Positions 8,301 through 17,159 of a stretch of 64,000 bases of DNA are shown here, in pieces. Source of the stretch: Pseudoalteromonas piscicida. Lineage in GTDB: Bacteria; Pseudomonadota; Gammaproteobacteria; Enterobacterales; Alteromonadaceae. The stretch covers positions 1-64,000 of the forward strand of contig NZ_NKHF01000028.1 in NCBI RefSeq assembly GCF_002744175.1. Reading direction: 5' to 3'. Within the stretch, counting starts at the first letter, position 1. Every line of letters starts with the position of its first letter. Both the position numbers and the translations under genes were made by a program. A model generated the notes under the pieces. It was given only the letters and a program-made list of their open reading frames with translations, was not told the origin of the DNA and searched no databases.

Positions 8301-9242
8301 TTATATAGTTTGTTCAAACAAAACTTCTGATAAACCGCTGGTAGGAGACCAAAGGCCTGATTTAGACTTAACGTATTGTGTACATAAAGTAACGATTTTT
8401 TTCTGATCACCAAACTTTAAATGTTTTCTGTCAATCTCAGTCAACATTTCAAACGCATTCTCACAATAACCGTACGAAGAAAGAAATAACCCTCCATTCA
8501 CTTCTTCATTAATAATCACTTTCAGGAAGTCTCTAGCTGCTTGTCCACCTACTTTTTGTTGGGATCTCCAGTGCTTAAGCTCTATGTAATAGGTGTGGTC
8601 TTGACCAGAAACCCTACAGGTAAGCACTAAATCTTTACCGCCATCTTTACTTCCTGGGGTAAGTTCAGCGCTGAACCCTAACTCTTCAAACACCGTTTGA
8701 ATAACATACTCAAGCTCTCTCCATTCAATATCCATCAAGTATCGAGGATTTTTAGCTATTAGCATCGCTAACCGCTCGCTAATATTGGAACGAATAATAT
8801 TTACTAGCTCGAAGTTGTAGTCTTCAGTTTTTTCGGCCCTCTGAACCCATGCTCTCAGCGCATCTAAGTCAATTAGCTCAAGCTTGACTGGTAAAACTGA
8901 ATTAGCAAGCTCAAGGGCTGATTTGGTAAAACGAGATTTGGTAACCAAAATCAAACGATCAAAGTTATGAGTAAATGTCGTTCCCAGTAACCGACGAACA
9001 ACATCGACACCTACGGCAGATTTATAGTGCTTATATTCGATTCCTACTTGCTCTTGGTTATTGAAAAGTTGTTTCTCAGCAATAAAATCCACACCAACAT
9101 CACCGCGAAAAGGAGCTAAGGCTATGTTATACCCATCTTTATTTAGCAATGGGACTAAAATTTCGTTGAATTGCTTCTCAGCATCTTGAGGAGATAAATT
9201 TCCATTTTCTAATAAGTTAATCCTACTATCTAATTCCATCAT
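8301..9242 (-). CDS. Mrr-like protein with two PD-(D/E)XK nuclease domains
   Basis: The 313 aa protein contains two restriction-endonuclease-like folds in tandem. In the first, Asp52 (GVDF) and Glu69-X-Lys71 (IEYK) form the catalytic set, with Glu22 in the preceding helix. In the second, Asp204 (GGKDL) and Glu221-X-Lys223 (IELK) repeat it, with Glu177 in the helix. The second resembles the Mrr catalytic domain of type IV restriction enzymes. Both sets look intact, which is unusual. No methylase or helicase lies beside it. Likely a DNA-cleaving defence or recombination protein; substrate unknown. Confidence 0.8.
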   Translation of the reverse strand: MMELDSRINLLENGNLSPQDAEKQFNEILVPLLNKDGYNIALAPFRGDVGVDFIAEKQLFNNQEQVGIEYKHYKSAVGVDVVRRLLGTTFTHNFDRLILVTKSRFTKSALELANSVLPVKLELIDLDALRAWVQRAEKTEDYNFELVNIIRSNISERLAMLIAKNPRYLMDIEWRELEYVIQTVFEELGFSAELTPGSKDGGKDLVLTCRVSGQDHTYYIELKHWRSQQKVGGQAARDFLKVIINEEVNGGLFLSSYGYCENAFEMLTEIDRKHLKFGDQKKIVTLCTQYVKSKSGLWSPTSGLSEVLFEQTI

Positions 9243-9337
9243 TTTCTCTATACATTACTCATTTGCATAACAACTTTATAGTAACCGTTCGGGTTATTTT
9301 AATACCCGTAATCACCTCATTCTTTGACTTTCATGTT

Positions 9338-9421
9338 AATACCAAATTAATCAATCTCCTACCAGCTTTGAACGTTAATCAAGCGAACGGGCGTGGCCGT
9401 AGGTGACAAGTGCCTCTACGG
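9338..9421. repeat. Intergenic repeat with conserved AATACCAA edge and hairpin
   Basis: AATACCAAATTAATCAATC (about 9338) resembles AATACCAATTAAATCACTC after pheA (24478). Downstream, CCGTAG (9397-9402) and CTACGG (9416-9421) form a stem. This looks like a degenerate intergenic repeat in the space before the CadC-like gene's end. Confidence 0.3.
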
Positions 9422-9475
9422 AAATTGAAGAAAGCAAAGAGCGTCGCGAATTTTATGTATGCGTAACCTAACGTT

Positions 9476-11233
9476 TTAGAGCTCGTTCTGTCTGCTTTCA
9501 AGCTTATTCAGCCATGCTTGTTTAAATTCGTGGTCTGATGTCAAAGCGAGATAAAGATCCGTAGCAAAAAAACTATCATTGTAGTCGGGTAACCAGCCAG
9601 TATTGAGCAGCTGCGTCAGCGCTTGTTGTGTTTCTGCTGTTTCATTGTTAAGTGCGAACCAGTAAGAAGATAAAGCTGCATCTAGCTGATTTCCTTGATT
9701 AAGGTATTGTGCCAACAACTGTGTTACTCGCTTAAGCTTGCTTTGTTGACCTGTACGTTTCAGTATCAGGGCATAAGTAAGGTATTGCCCTACATTGCCT
9801 GCCTCCGGTGATTTAAGTGCCGCGATATCAGAAAAATGCTGTTCAAAAAGTATTATCGCGGGTTGTACTTTCTGCCGTGCAAGCAAAGCAAGAATATAAG
9901 GCATCACATAATGATTACCCTTTGAGTCTAGCTCGTAACGCTGTTTTAAGAGGTCTTCAGCCTTTTCGACATCACCTTGTTGCCAAGCTAGCCCGGCTTC
10001 AACATACAATCTAAATGATGTAGAAATTGAACCTAAGTTTGCGGCTTGCTGAAATTTCTCCGCAGCTTCCTCGGTACGACCTAAGCTCAGTAACACTAAA
10101 ATATGGCTCAACTGCTGCGCCGGATACAATTTATTGTGATCGATATGATTGGCTTTGTACCATCTTAAATATCGAGTCGCACGCTGCTGGTTAAGTGGAT
10201 AAAAGTCCAGCGCATAGAGTGGATTGTTTTTAGTGTGAGGCGCTACGGCCACACTACGGTCAAAGTATTTTCGAGCTAGGTCTAGTTGCCTCGCGTTCAG
10301 ATGAGCATAGGCCAGACCGCGAATAATAACTGCATCGTTTGGTGCTAACTGATACGCTTGTTTATGCGCAGCAACCGCATCAGGTATTTTATGTTGTCCG
10401 CGAAGAAAGCGACCATACCAATGCCATAGACGAGCATGTTTGGTTGAGATCTCAAATCCGCGCTTAAAATAATCCTGTGCTTGCTCAATTTCATTTTCCA
10501 TCACCGCAAAGCGTGCAAGTGAGGTTATTACTTCAATGTTTGTATCATCTAAAATGCGTGCCTGCTCTAGCAGTGGGCGACACAATGCAAGCGATTCATA
10601 CTCTGACACTCCACCATATATACTAAGCCCCATAAAAGCATTACATAAACCACTGAGTGCCTCTACATTGTCACTTTGTTTAGATAACACTTGTTGGTAA
10701 ATCGTTTTCGCTCGCGCTAACTCTTCCACCGTTGTACTTTGAGACAGATGTGTAGCAAGAGTAATTTCATCGAAGTATGGGCTGTTTTGTGCATTGCGCT
10801 TTTGAGCAGTTTGAATATAAAAAGCACAAAGAGCGACCAGTGTTAGCAGCATAATGGCGACACCAAACAGCCCTATTCGCTTTTTACTTATGGGCATCAC
10901 AATAGCTTTATGCTCACCGTGCACAATGTTTGGGTGAATGCGGTAGCCTTGAGCAGATATTCTTTCTATATACTCTTGGTGCTGAGGGTCTGTGTTTAAA
11001 ATCTTCCTTAATTGTGCGACGGCTTGATAGACCGAGTTGTCAGACACCACTTTAGGCTTCCAGACCAGTTCTACGAGACTTTCTATACTCAGCGGATCAC
11101 CGTTAGCCTCTGCCAATACTACTAATAATTTCATAACTTTGGGGGGAACTGTGTATTCACACCCGCTAGGGTGCCCCACAATTTGGTTCAGTTTAGGCTC
11201 AATTCGCCAATTCCCCAATAGAAAACCTTTCAA
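9476..11233 (-). CDS. CadC/ToxR-type membrane regulator with periplasmic TPR domain
   Basis: The 585 aa protein has an OmpR-type winged helix (about 1-100; PPKVMKLLVVLAEANGDPLS and DNSVYQAVAQLRKILN). One membrane helix follows (about 118-140; IGLFGVAIMLLTLVALCAFYI), then a long periplasmic TPR region (about 165-570). This is the one-component ToxR/CadC plan, in which the outer domain senses and the inner domain binds DNA. The start is TTG with AAGGT upstream. It is divergent from the secreted amidohydrolase at 11378, which it probably controls. Confidence 0.88.
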   Translation of the reverse strand: MKGFLLGNWRIEPKLNQIVGHPSGCEYTVPPKVMKLLVVLAEANGDPLSIESLVELVWKPKVVSDNSVYQAVAQLRKILNTDPQHQEYIERISAQGYRIHPNIVHGEHKAIVMPISKKRIGLFGVAIMLLTLVALCAFYIQTAQKRNAQNSPYFDEITLATHLSQSTTVEELARAKTIYQQVLSKQSDNVEALSGLCNAFMGLSIYGGVSEYESLALCRPLLEQARILDDTNIEVITSLARFAVMENEIEQAQDYFKRGFEISTKHARLWHWYGRFLRGQHKIPDAVAAHKQAYQLAPNDAVIIRGLAYAHLNARQLDLARKYFDRSVAVAPHTKNNPLYALDFYPLNQQRATRYLRWYKANHIDHNKLYPAQQLSHILVLLSLGRTEEAAEKFQQAANLGSISTSFRLYVEAGLAWQQGDVEKAEDLLKQRYELDSKGNHYVMPYILALLARQKVQPAIILFEQHFSDIAALKSPEAGNVGQYLTYALILKRTGQQSKLKRVTQLLAQYLNQGNQLDAALSSYWFALNNETAETQQALTQLLNTGWLPDYNDSFFATDLYLALTSDHEFKQAWLNKLESRQNEL

Positions 11234-11377
11234 CTCAGAACACCTTATCCTACTGATTATTATAGTTTTAATTAAATTAAGAAAAATTTCAGAGTTAATT
11301 TACATGAAAATTAAAACACAAAGTAACTCACCAATTATGCTCGAAGCTATCTAATCCGACACTAACAGGTTTCCATC

Positions 11378-12871
11378 ATGAAAAAGCAAACATTAATAGC
11401 AACTTATTGCGCACTGTCATCCCATGCATTATTTGCAGCTGTCGATCTTCGTATCGACAATGCTACCATTTTAAACCCTATTGATAAGCACCAAGTTGAA
11501 GTTATCTCCAATCATTGGCTAGCAATAGACAATGGTAAAATCATCCAAATTTCCAATATAGGTGCAAAGCCTGAAGCATCTCAAGTTGTTGATGCTAGTG
11601 GACAATACCTCATTCCGGGATTAACTGACAGTCATGTTCACTTAAAAACCATGCCAGGGCTCTTAGCTTCCGACCCGAATGCAGAGAAAATGCAAACGGC
11701 ATTTTTGCAAAGACAAGGCGCGAATTATCTTTATTATGGCGTCACCCAAGTTATTGACCCTTCAAACACTGCTGCTGGAATGAGCAAATTTGCAGCGAAT
11801 GGGCCGGCACCCGACGCCTATTTTTGTGGTGCCATGCCTGTTTATCAGGGTTATAATGCACAAGGCCTTAGTTACGCTAAGCTCCATCAACATAAACCCT
11901 ATTTTGCAGCACAACATAACGACCCTGTTAATGAACTCACACCATCTCAAGTACAGGCCCACCAAGACGCACAGCCATTAACGCGAATGAAGTCCGACGG
12001 TGCAACTTGTGCCAAGCTTTATTTTGAAGATGGGTTTGGTGAAAATAGCCAACTACCGCTTATACGCCAAGCAGATGCTAAACGGTTAGTCGATTCCGCA
12101 GCATCACTGCATTTACCTGTCATGGCCCATGCAAATGCCGTTGATATGCAACAACTTGCAGTGGAGGCTAATATCAACATTATGGCGCACGGGCTATGGA
12201 ATTGGTTGACCCCAAATACAAACAAAGTAGCAAACGCGCTACCACCAAAGGTAAAAGCTGTACTTGATAGCATCGTCGAGCAAGATATCGCGTATCAAGC
12301 AACGTTAAATGTGATGCATTCACTAGCAAAAGTAACCGACAATACGTTTGAGTTTTCACCTGAATATCATAACGTATTACCGCTATCACAGATTGATTGG
12401 TATAAGAGTGAAGCAGGCCGTTGGTTTTCTAGAGAAATGAACCAAGGCTGGGGAACGCTGAGTAACCAACAAAAAGTCGCTAGATTAGAGCATGTGTTTC
12501 ATCAGGGGCAACAAGCGCTAAGGTACTTACATAAACATGGTGCAACTCTTCTGCTCGGTTCAGATACGCCGCCGGCACCAACTTACGCGTCACAACCCGG
12601 TTTATCAACTTACCTAGAATTAACGATGATGCATCAAGCAGGCGTTGATCTTGTTAGCTTGTTATCGGCTGCAACGATTAACAATGCCAACGCGTTTGCA
12701 TTAGAACACCGGTATGGAAGTGTAGCTGAAGGGAAAGTGGCAAACTTACTTCTTTTAAACAGTAACCCATTAGAGTCAGTAAGTGCTTACAACAATATTG
12801 ATAGCATTATCTTAACAGGCTCGCATATTGAACGAAGTGCACTTCATATTAATGCCCTAAACCACAAATAG
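11378..12871 (+). CDS. Exported amidohydrolase-superfamily metallohydrolase
   Basis: A 497 aa enzyme with an N-terminal signal peptide (cleavage near LFA-AVD at 20). The metal-binding HVH sits in LTDSHVHLK, later conserved parts include MAHANAVDM and LLGSDTPPAP, and the C-terminal beta-sandwich strand GSVAEGKVANLLLLNSNP is typical of imidazolonepropionase/prolidase-like amidohydrolases. It probably acts in the periplasm on a cyclic amide or dipeptide-like substrate that I cannot name. The divergent CadC-like gene, 144 bp away, is its probable regulator. Confidence 0.88.
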   Translation: MKKQTLIATYCALSSHALFAAVDLRIDNATILNPIDKHQVEVISNHWLAIDNGKIIQISNIGAKPEASQVVDASGQYLIPGLTDSHVHLKTMPGLLASDPNAEKMQTAFLQRQGANYLYYGVTQVIDPSNTAAGMSKFAANGPAPDAYFCGAMPVYQGYNAQGLSYAKLHQHKPYFAAQHNDPVNELTPSQVQAHQDAQPLTRMKSDGATCAKLYFEDGFGENSQLPLIRQADAKRLVDSAASLHLPVMAHANAVDMQQLAVEANINIMAHGLWNWLTPNTNKVANALPPKVKAVLDSIVEQDIAYQATLNVMHSLAKVTDNTFEFSPEYHNVLPLSQIDWYKSEAGRWFSREMNQGWGTLSNQQKVARLEHVFHQGQQALRYLHKHGATLLLGSDTPPAPTYASQPGLSTYLELTMMHQAGVDLVSLLSAATINNANAFALEHRYGSVAEGKVANLLLLNSNPLESVSAYNNIDSIILTGSHIERSALHINALNHK

Positions 12872-12978
12872 AAAGCGTCACTATAGAAGCAAAACAGGCA
12901 AAGCTCGGTCTGGTACTCAACAAACTCGCAATTTTCGAACTTCTTCAATAAGCAAGTGTCGAAAATTGCTCGCAAAGG

Positions 12979-12990
12979 TAGTGTACACTA
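12979..12990. promoter_or_regulatory. 12 bp palindrome upstream of dsbB
   Basis: TAGTGTACACTA is a perfect palindrome 65 bp before dsbB. It would sit between a possible TTGCTC -35 (12966-12971) and a weak -10, the usual place of a repressor operator. No regulator is recognised. Confidence 0.3.
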
Positions 12991-13054
12991 TTGATGTAAG
13001 GTTGCTCTAACCGGACCAGATCAAGCATAATAAAACAAAAAGGGTTTCTCGATA

Positions 13055-13564
13055 ATGACGATTTCATCTTTTCATCTTTCTAGGCAGTCTTGGGGGCTGC
13101 TTGCGCTTTCAGCTGCTATTTTCGAAGCTGTGGCACTTTACTTTCAGTACGGTATGGGCCTAGAGCCTTGTATCATGTGTATTTATCAGCGCTTTGCGAT
13201 GCTCGGGTTATTAGCCGCAGGCTTAATTGGTATGTTAGCGCCACGCTCTTTTGTGATCCGCAGCCTAGCCTTTGCCTCCTGGGGTGTTGGTAGTATTTGG
13301 GGTTACCTGATTGCACGTGAACATATTGAAATGCAAACGACCACCGATCCTTTCGCCTTTACCTGTGATTTTGTCCCGAACTTTCCCGCGTTCGTGCCGC
13401 TCCACGAGTGGATCCCAAGCTTTTTCGCTGCAACAGGTGACTGCGGCAACATAGATTGGTCTTTCGCAGGACTTTCTATGCCAGGCTGGATGGAAATTAT
13501 TTTCGCATTTTATAGCGTTGTGTTTGTCCTCTTTGTGTTTTTTCATTTTACTAAAAGAAGCTGA
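13055..13564 (+). CDS. dsbB: DsbB disulfide bond formation membrane protein
   Basis: Reoxidises periplasmic DsbA and passes electrons to quinone. The 169 aa protein has four transmembrane helices, the redox pair Cys39-X-X-Cys42 (EPCIMC) in the first periplasmic loop, and a second pair in the large loop (FTCDF and GDCGN). All four catalytic cysteines are present. AAAGGG precedes the ATG. The next gene (13577) starts 12 bp later and is probably cotranscribed. Confidence 0.96.
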   Translation: MTISSFHLSRQSWGLLALSAAIFEAVALYFQYGMGLEPCIMCIYQRFAMLGLLAAGLIGMLAPRSFVIRSLAFASWGVGSIWGYLIAREHIEMQTTTDPFAFTCDFVPNFPAFVPLHEWIPSFFAATGDCGNIDWSFAGLSMPGWMEIIFAFYSVVFVLFVFFHFTKRS

Positions 13565-13576
13565 GATCCTACGTTT

Positions 13577-13885
13577 ATGCATTTTAGGTTAAGCCAGATA
13601 GAGCAACTTCATGGATTTAAACTCCGTGATAAGCAGATGATTTTACGTATTGCACTCAGCCGCCTTGACGCAAAAACCAGAGTGCTGTTACGCATCGCAA
13701 AGCTGTTGTTACTTACTCCTTTTTTTGCTTCATTGGCAGTCTTTGAAGGCTGGCTATTATTACCCATTCTCTTGGTGGCTGGGTTAGTTTATCCCCTGTT
13801 CACCACACCGCTAGAAATATACTTTGGCAAGCCCGAACTAGCTAAGGCCATCTCTGAGTTTGAGACAACTAATAAGTCCAGCTGA
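13577..13885 (+). CDS. Small inner-membrane protein of unknown function
   Basis: A 102 aa protein with a basic N-terminal half (LSQIEQLHGFKLRDKQMIL) and a central hydrophobic region (about 47-80) that forms one or two membrane helices. It resembles small DUF6170-type proteins of Alteromonadales, though I cannot confirm that without a search. It sits 12 bp after dsbB, so it is likely an operon partner. No catalytic motif is seen. Confidence 0.7.
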   Translation: MHFRLSQIEQLHGFKLRDKQMILRIALSRLDAKTRVLLRIAKLLLLTPFFASLAVFEGWLLLPILLVAGLVYPLFTTPLEIYFGKPELAKAISEFETTNKSS

Positions 13886-13898
13886 TCAGTAGGCTCAA

Positions 13899-13924
13899 TG
13901 TGCGGGCTTCGCTAGCCCGCATAT
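13899..13924. terminator. Hairpin between the dsbB operon and the comEA-like gene
   Basis: TGCGGGCT/AGCCCGCA with a five-base loop lies between two convergent genes. It lacks a long T-tract, so it is a moderate terminator candidate. Confidence 0.55.
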
Positions 13925-13934
13925 TACTTGCTCA

Positions 13935-14237
13935 TCACACTTTTATTTTTCCCTCCAGTTTTGCCAAAATCCCTTTGCCTATCCCTTTCACCTCCAACAA
14001 TTCTTGAGTACTTTTAAAACGGCCCAGCTTTTTGCGGTACTCAATAATGGCTTCTGCTTTACGAATACCAATCCCTGGTAAACTTGAAAGTGCAGTTGCA
14101 TCAGCTGAGTTAATGTTTAATACACTCTGTTGTTGTGATTGCGTGGTAACAGGACGCTCTAATGGCTTAGCAAATACCACAGAACTGCTTAAGCCAAGAA
14201 TCAATAAAATGGAAAGTATGGTAGTTTTGATCAACAT
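13935..14237 (-). CDS. ComEA-type helix-hairpin-helix DNA-binding protein
   Basis: From the ATG at 14237 (AAGGAG eight bases upstream) the product is 100 aa with a signal peptide (LIKTTILSILLILGLSSSVVFA). A helix-hairpin-helix pair follows: LNINSADATALSSLPGIGIR, KAEAIIEYRKKLGRF and LEVKGIGKGILAKL. ComEA proteins bind incoming double-stranded DNA in the periplasm during natural transformation. In this group the short exported form is common, and its role in competence is inferred. A longer frame from 14288 lacks a ribosome-binding site. Confidence 0.88.
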   Translation of the reverse strand: MLIKTTILSILLILGLSSSVVFAKPLERPVTTQSQQQSVLNINSADATALSSLPGIGIRKAEAIIEYRKKLGRFKSTQELLEVKGIGKGILAKLEGKIKV

Positions 14238-14477
14238 AAATAACACTCCTTGTGTATGACAATATCCAAACCTTTGCGACTTCAACACGCTTGTTGATGA
14301 CCAGCAAAGCCTCTTAACTAAAGCCTGTGTTTTTTACTTTGTCAAAAAACGTTCATTCTTTACCAAACAAAAACAATGGATAACCACATGTTTTAATTGA
14401 CTTTATTTATAACGTCTTGGTTTTCTTCGACTTGAAAATTTTTCAAAATAACTTGCGTAATGACGCGTTTCGGATTA

Positions 14478-14493
14478 CTGTATAAAAAAACAG
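14478..14493 (+). promoter_or_regulatory. LexA (SOS) box of yebG
   Basis: CTGTATAAAAAAACAG is a perfect CTG-N10-CAG LexA site flanked by TA and TG. It ends 17 bp before the yebG ATG and includes a TATAAA that may be the -10. Repression by LexA is inferred from E. coli yebG. Confidence 0.88.
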
Positions 14494-14510
14494 TGACAAG
14501 GGGAATAACC

Positions 14511-14819
14511 ATGGCCGTTATCATCAAATATGTTGTTGAAAGAAATGGAGTCGAGCGTATGACTTTTACGTCTAAAAAAGAAGCCGATGCTTACGATAAA
14601 ATGCTAGACGTTGCAGAAGCATTAGAAGACATGCTTACCAAGGTAGACGTGCCGCTCAGTGAACAACAAGTTGAATCCCTTGCGCTTGAAATTGCAAAAC
14701 AAAAAGACGATTTTGTGTCTGTGTTAAAAGGTGGAAAAGTAACACCAAAGGCCAGCGCCAAAAACAAAACCGAAGATGAAAAAGCTTCAGATAAAGTAAC
14801 TAAAATTAAGCAAGCCTAA
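14511..14819 (+). CDS. yebG: YebG family DNA damage-inducible protein
   Basis: A 102 aa protein starting MAVIIKYVVERNGVERMTF, with the conserved TSKKEADAYDKML also found in E. coli YebG (96 aa). The C-terminal tail is lysine/acid rich. The function of YebG is not settled; it is an SOS gene. The ATG at 14511 follows AAGGGGA. An upstream in-frame ATG at 14460 would translate through the LexA box and is rejected. Confidence 0.93.
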   Translation: MAVIIKYVVERNGVERMTFTSKKEADAYDKMLDVAEALEDMLTKVDVPLSEQQVESLALEIAKQKDDFVSVLKGGKVTPKASAKNKTEDEKASDKVTKIKQA

Positions 14820-14945
14820 ATAATCTGAGCTTGAGATAATTAATGCTTGTCTAACAACCAGTTTTAGCGCTAACTACGTTGAATTTATCTCCAATAGCCA
14901 GATAAGAAATCATTTCAGGTATTAATGCTGATTGGTATAACTCGT

Positions 14946-14974
14946 AAAAAACCGCAATATGTTGCGGTTTTTTT
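14946..14974. terminator. Terminator between yebG and the aminotransferase gene
   Basis: The stem AAAACCGCAA/TTGCGGTTTT with loop TATG has A residues left and T residues right. It can end both convergent genes, yebG and the aminotransferase. Confidence 0.88.
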
Positions 14975-14992
14975 ATTGCTAGCGTATTCGTA

Positions 14993-16183
14993 TTATTTAA
15001 TCACGCTTGCCACTGCGTCAGCAAAGTAATCAATATTGTCTTTGCTTACGCCAGCCACATTTACGCGGCTAGAGCCGACAATGTAGATTGCATACTCATC
15101 ACGTAGCTTATCGATTTGCTCTTTATTAATACCTAAGAATGAGAACATACCGTGCTGACGGTCGATAAACGAGAAATCTTGTGCAACCCCTTTTGCTGCC
15201 AAGCTTTCTTTGATCAAAGTACGTAGACCATTAATGCGGCCACGCATTTCATCTAACTCGTCGTGCCACATTTGCGTTAGTTCTGTGCTGCTTAATATCG
15301 TGTTGACGATATCTGCACCATGCGCTGGCGGCATTGAGTAAATACTACGTACTACGCTTAACATAACAGAGTTAGAAACGTCGGCAGTAGCACTGTCTTT
15401 TGCAATGATAGAACAGGCACCAATACGCTCGCGGTACAGACCAAAGTTTTTAGAGCACGAAGAACAAATAATCATTTCGTCCACGGTATCTGCAATCGTT
15501 CTAAGACCTTGTGCATCCGCTTCTAAGCTTGTACCAAAACCTTGGTAAGCAATATCAATAAGTGGTGTGAAGCCTTGTTCTTTCGCAAGTTCAGCAACAA
15601 TTTGCCACTGCTCTTGGTTTAGATCCATACCACTTGGGTTATGACAACATGCGTGAAGTAATACAATATCACCTTTAGGTACTTGCTTAAGTGTATTGAT
15701 CATTTCATCAAACAGCAGACCTTTATTTTCGTAGTCATAGTATGGATACTCTTTAACTGTTAGGCCTGCAGCTTCAAACAAACTAATATGGTTTGCCCAA
15801 GTTGGAGTAGTAACCCACACAGTCGCGTTGGTATTACAACGCTTAATAAACTCAGCGGCTACACGCAGTGCCCCTGTACCGCCTGGTGCTTGTGCCGTAC
15901 GTACACGGTTAGCTAGTAGCGCACTATGCTCTCCAAGTAATAGACTTTCCATCTTGTGACAGAAGTCTAGATTACCAGCCAAACCAATATAAGATTTTGT
16001 TGTCTCGTTTTCTAAACGAAACGCTTCCGCTTTCTTTACCGCCCTAAGTACGGGTGTATTTCCTTGCTCGTCTTTATAAACACCTACACCTAGGTCGATT
16101 TTATTTGGGTTAGTGTCCTGCTTATAAGCGGCCATCAGGCCTAAAATAGGATCTGTTGGAAGTGGTTTTAGCTCTGAGAACAT
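14993..16183 (-). CDS. Aromatic/aspartate aminotransferase (class I, TyrB/AspC type)
   Basis: Transfers amino groups between glutamate and aspartate, tyrosine or phenylalanine keto acids using PLP. The 396 aa length matches E. coli AspC/TyrB. The PLP lysine is in SSCSKNFGLYRERIGA, and HACCHNPSGMD and the C-terminal arginine in SSRVNVAG are present. Sequence alone does not separate aspartate from aromatic preference. With pheA and tyrA here it would finish Phe and Tyr synthesis. The upstream TGTAAAC/GTTTACA pair (16308-16345) hints at TyrR control. Confidence 0.93.
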   Translation of the reverse strand: MFSELKPLPTDPILGLMAAYKQDTNPNKIDLGVGVYKDEQGNTPVLRAVKKAEAFRLENETTKSYIGLAGNLDFCHKMESLLLGEHSALLANRVRTAQAPGGTGALRVAAEFIKRCNTNATVWVTTPTWANHISLFEAAGLTVKEYPYYDYENKGLLFDEMINTLKQVPKGDIVLLHACCHNPSGMDLNQEQWQIVAELAKEQGFTPLIDIAYQGFGTSLEADAQGLRTIADTVDEMIICSSCSKNFGLYRERIGACSIIAKDSATADVSNSVMLSVVRSIYSMPPAHGADIVNTILSSTELTQMWHDELDEMRGRINGLRTLIKESLAAKGVAQDFSFIDRQHGMFSFLGINKEQIDKLRDEYAIYIVGSSRVNVAGVSKDNIDYFADAVASVIK

Positions 16184-16307
16184 GGCTTATCTCTTTTATT
16201 TTAATTAATGCAAATTCGAACGACAGACGTCCGATTCCAATAGACTCGATGGTAACATAGAGACTTGCTTGTCGGTTACCATATTTATCTAGAATTTTAT
16301 TCATTAT

Positions 16308-16345
16308 TGTAAACTTGTCAGCACCGCAAAAGGTCTAGGTTTACA
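16308..16345 (-). promoter_or_regulatory. Inverted TGTAAAC half-sites upstream of the aminotransferase
   Basis: TGTAAAC (16308-16314) and its complement GTTTACA (16339-16345) lie 125-160 bp before the start codon. TyrR boxes are TGTAAA-N6-TTTACA; here the halves are 24 bp apart, so they may be halves of two weak boxes. Assignment to TyrR is a guess. Confidence 0.3.
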
Positions 16346-16493
16346 CTTCACCCCAAGCTTAACGAGTTAACCTAAACTCAGCTAACAACTTGTTCTTTAG
16401 CAGCTGTTATCCCTTACTACTGGCTAGATAAGGAAATAATTTAATGTGATTTTAAAAGCAATGAGTTAGCTCGTTTCTTATCCAAACCTCAGG

Positions 16494-17159
16494 TTAGTTA
16501 GGCAAATAGTCTGGAATTCTAATGCATGCGGCCGCCAATAAAGCGAGCACATTGTCGTCAAAGAATGACTCTTGAAATGCCTCCGCATCAATGATCCCGA
16601 TACACTGCTCTGCCTCGTTAAACAATGGCAAACAGGTTTCTGCTTTAACCTTTGGATCACAGGTATAATACTCACCGCCCTCTGCAACATACTTAGGGAT
16701 ATCATTAATAACCCGAGCCTTGGCATTCAGTACCGTTTGGATATTGTTTGAAGTAGCAGCAAAAGCTTGAGTTATTGGAAATAAAGGTCGACTTGGAGCG
16801 CCTGCGTAGGCAAGTTTTAATAACTGCTCACCGTTTTCTATTGTTCTAGTTTGATAGATACCAAACCAGTCAACGCCAGTGCACTCAACAACAAAAGCAA
16901 CAATAGTTTGCAATTTACCCAAAGCTTGCTGGTTGCTTTCGCTTTGCTCAAGGTAGTCGGTCAATAAAAATGGCGCTTCCTGTAAGTGACCAAATAGGCT
17001 ACACGCTCCGCCCTCACCCAGTTCTGGGATCTGATATGACCATACCGCTGATTCTGAATGTTGCTCAAGATAAGCATCTATTTTCGCTAACTGTTGCTGT
17101 ACAAGTTCGTTAGAAACAGATAATCCGCTTAAAGAAATATATTTTGACATTTTAGCCAT
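16494..17159 (-). CDS. GAF-domain protein
   Basis: A 221 aa cytoplasmic protein. An N-terminal helical region (1-85) precedes a GAF-like domain (about 90-215), shown by VVECTGVDWFGIYQ, YYTCDPKVKAETCLPLF and GIIDAEAFQ. The pattern recalls free-methionine-R-sulfoxide reductases, which use cysteines in this loop, but the cysteine arrangement is not a clear match. It is a single gene between the aminotransferase and the partner-switch genes. Ligand or activity is unknown. Confidence 0.75.
   Translation of the reverse strand: MAKMSKYISLSGLSVSNELVQQQLAKIDAYLEQHSESAVWSYQIPELGEGGACSLFGHLQEAPFLLTDYLEQSESNQQALGKLQTIVAFVVECTGVDWFGIYQTRTIENGEQLLKLAYAGAPSRPLFPITQAFAATSNNIQTVLNAKARVINDIPKYVAEGGEYYTCDPKVKAETCLPLFNEAEQCIGIIDAEAFQESFFDDNVLALLAAACIRIPDYLPN

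Noticed and set aside
8111..8308. 65-codon frame on the plus strand between the two accessory genes
   Set aside because: It overlaps both neighbours antisense, has no ribosome-binding site and spans the inverted repeat element.
14460..14510. Extended N-terminus of YebG
   Set aside because: It would translate through the LexA box and has no ribosome-binding site; homologues start at MAV.
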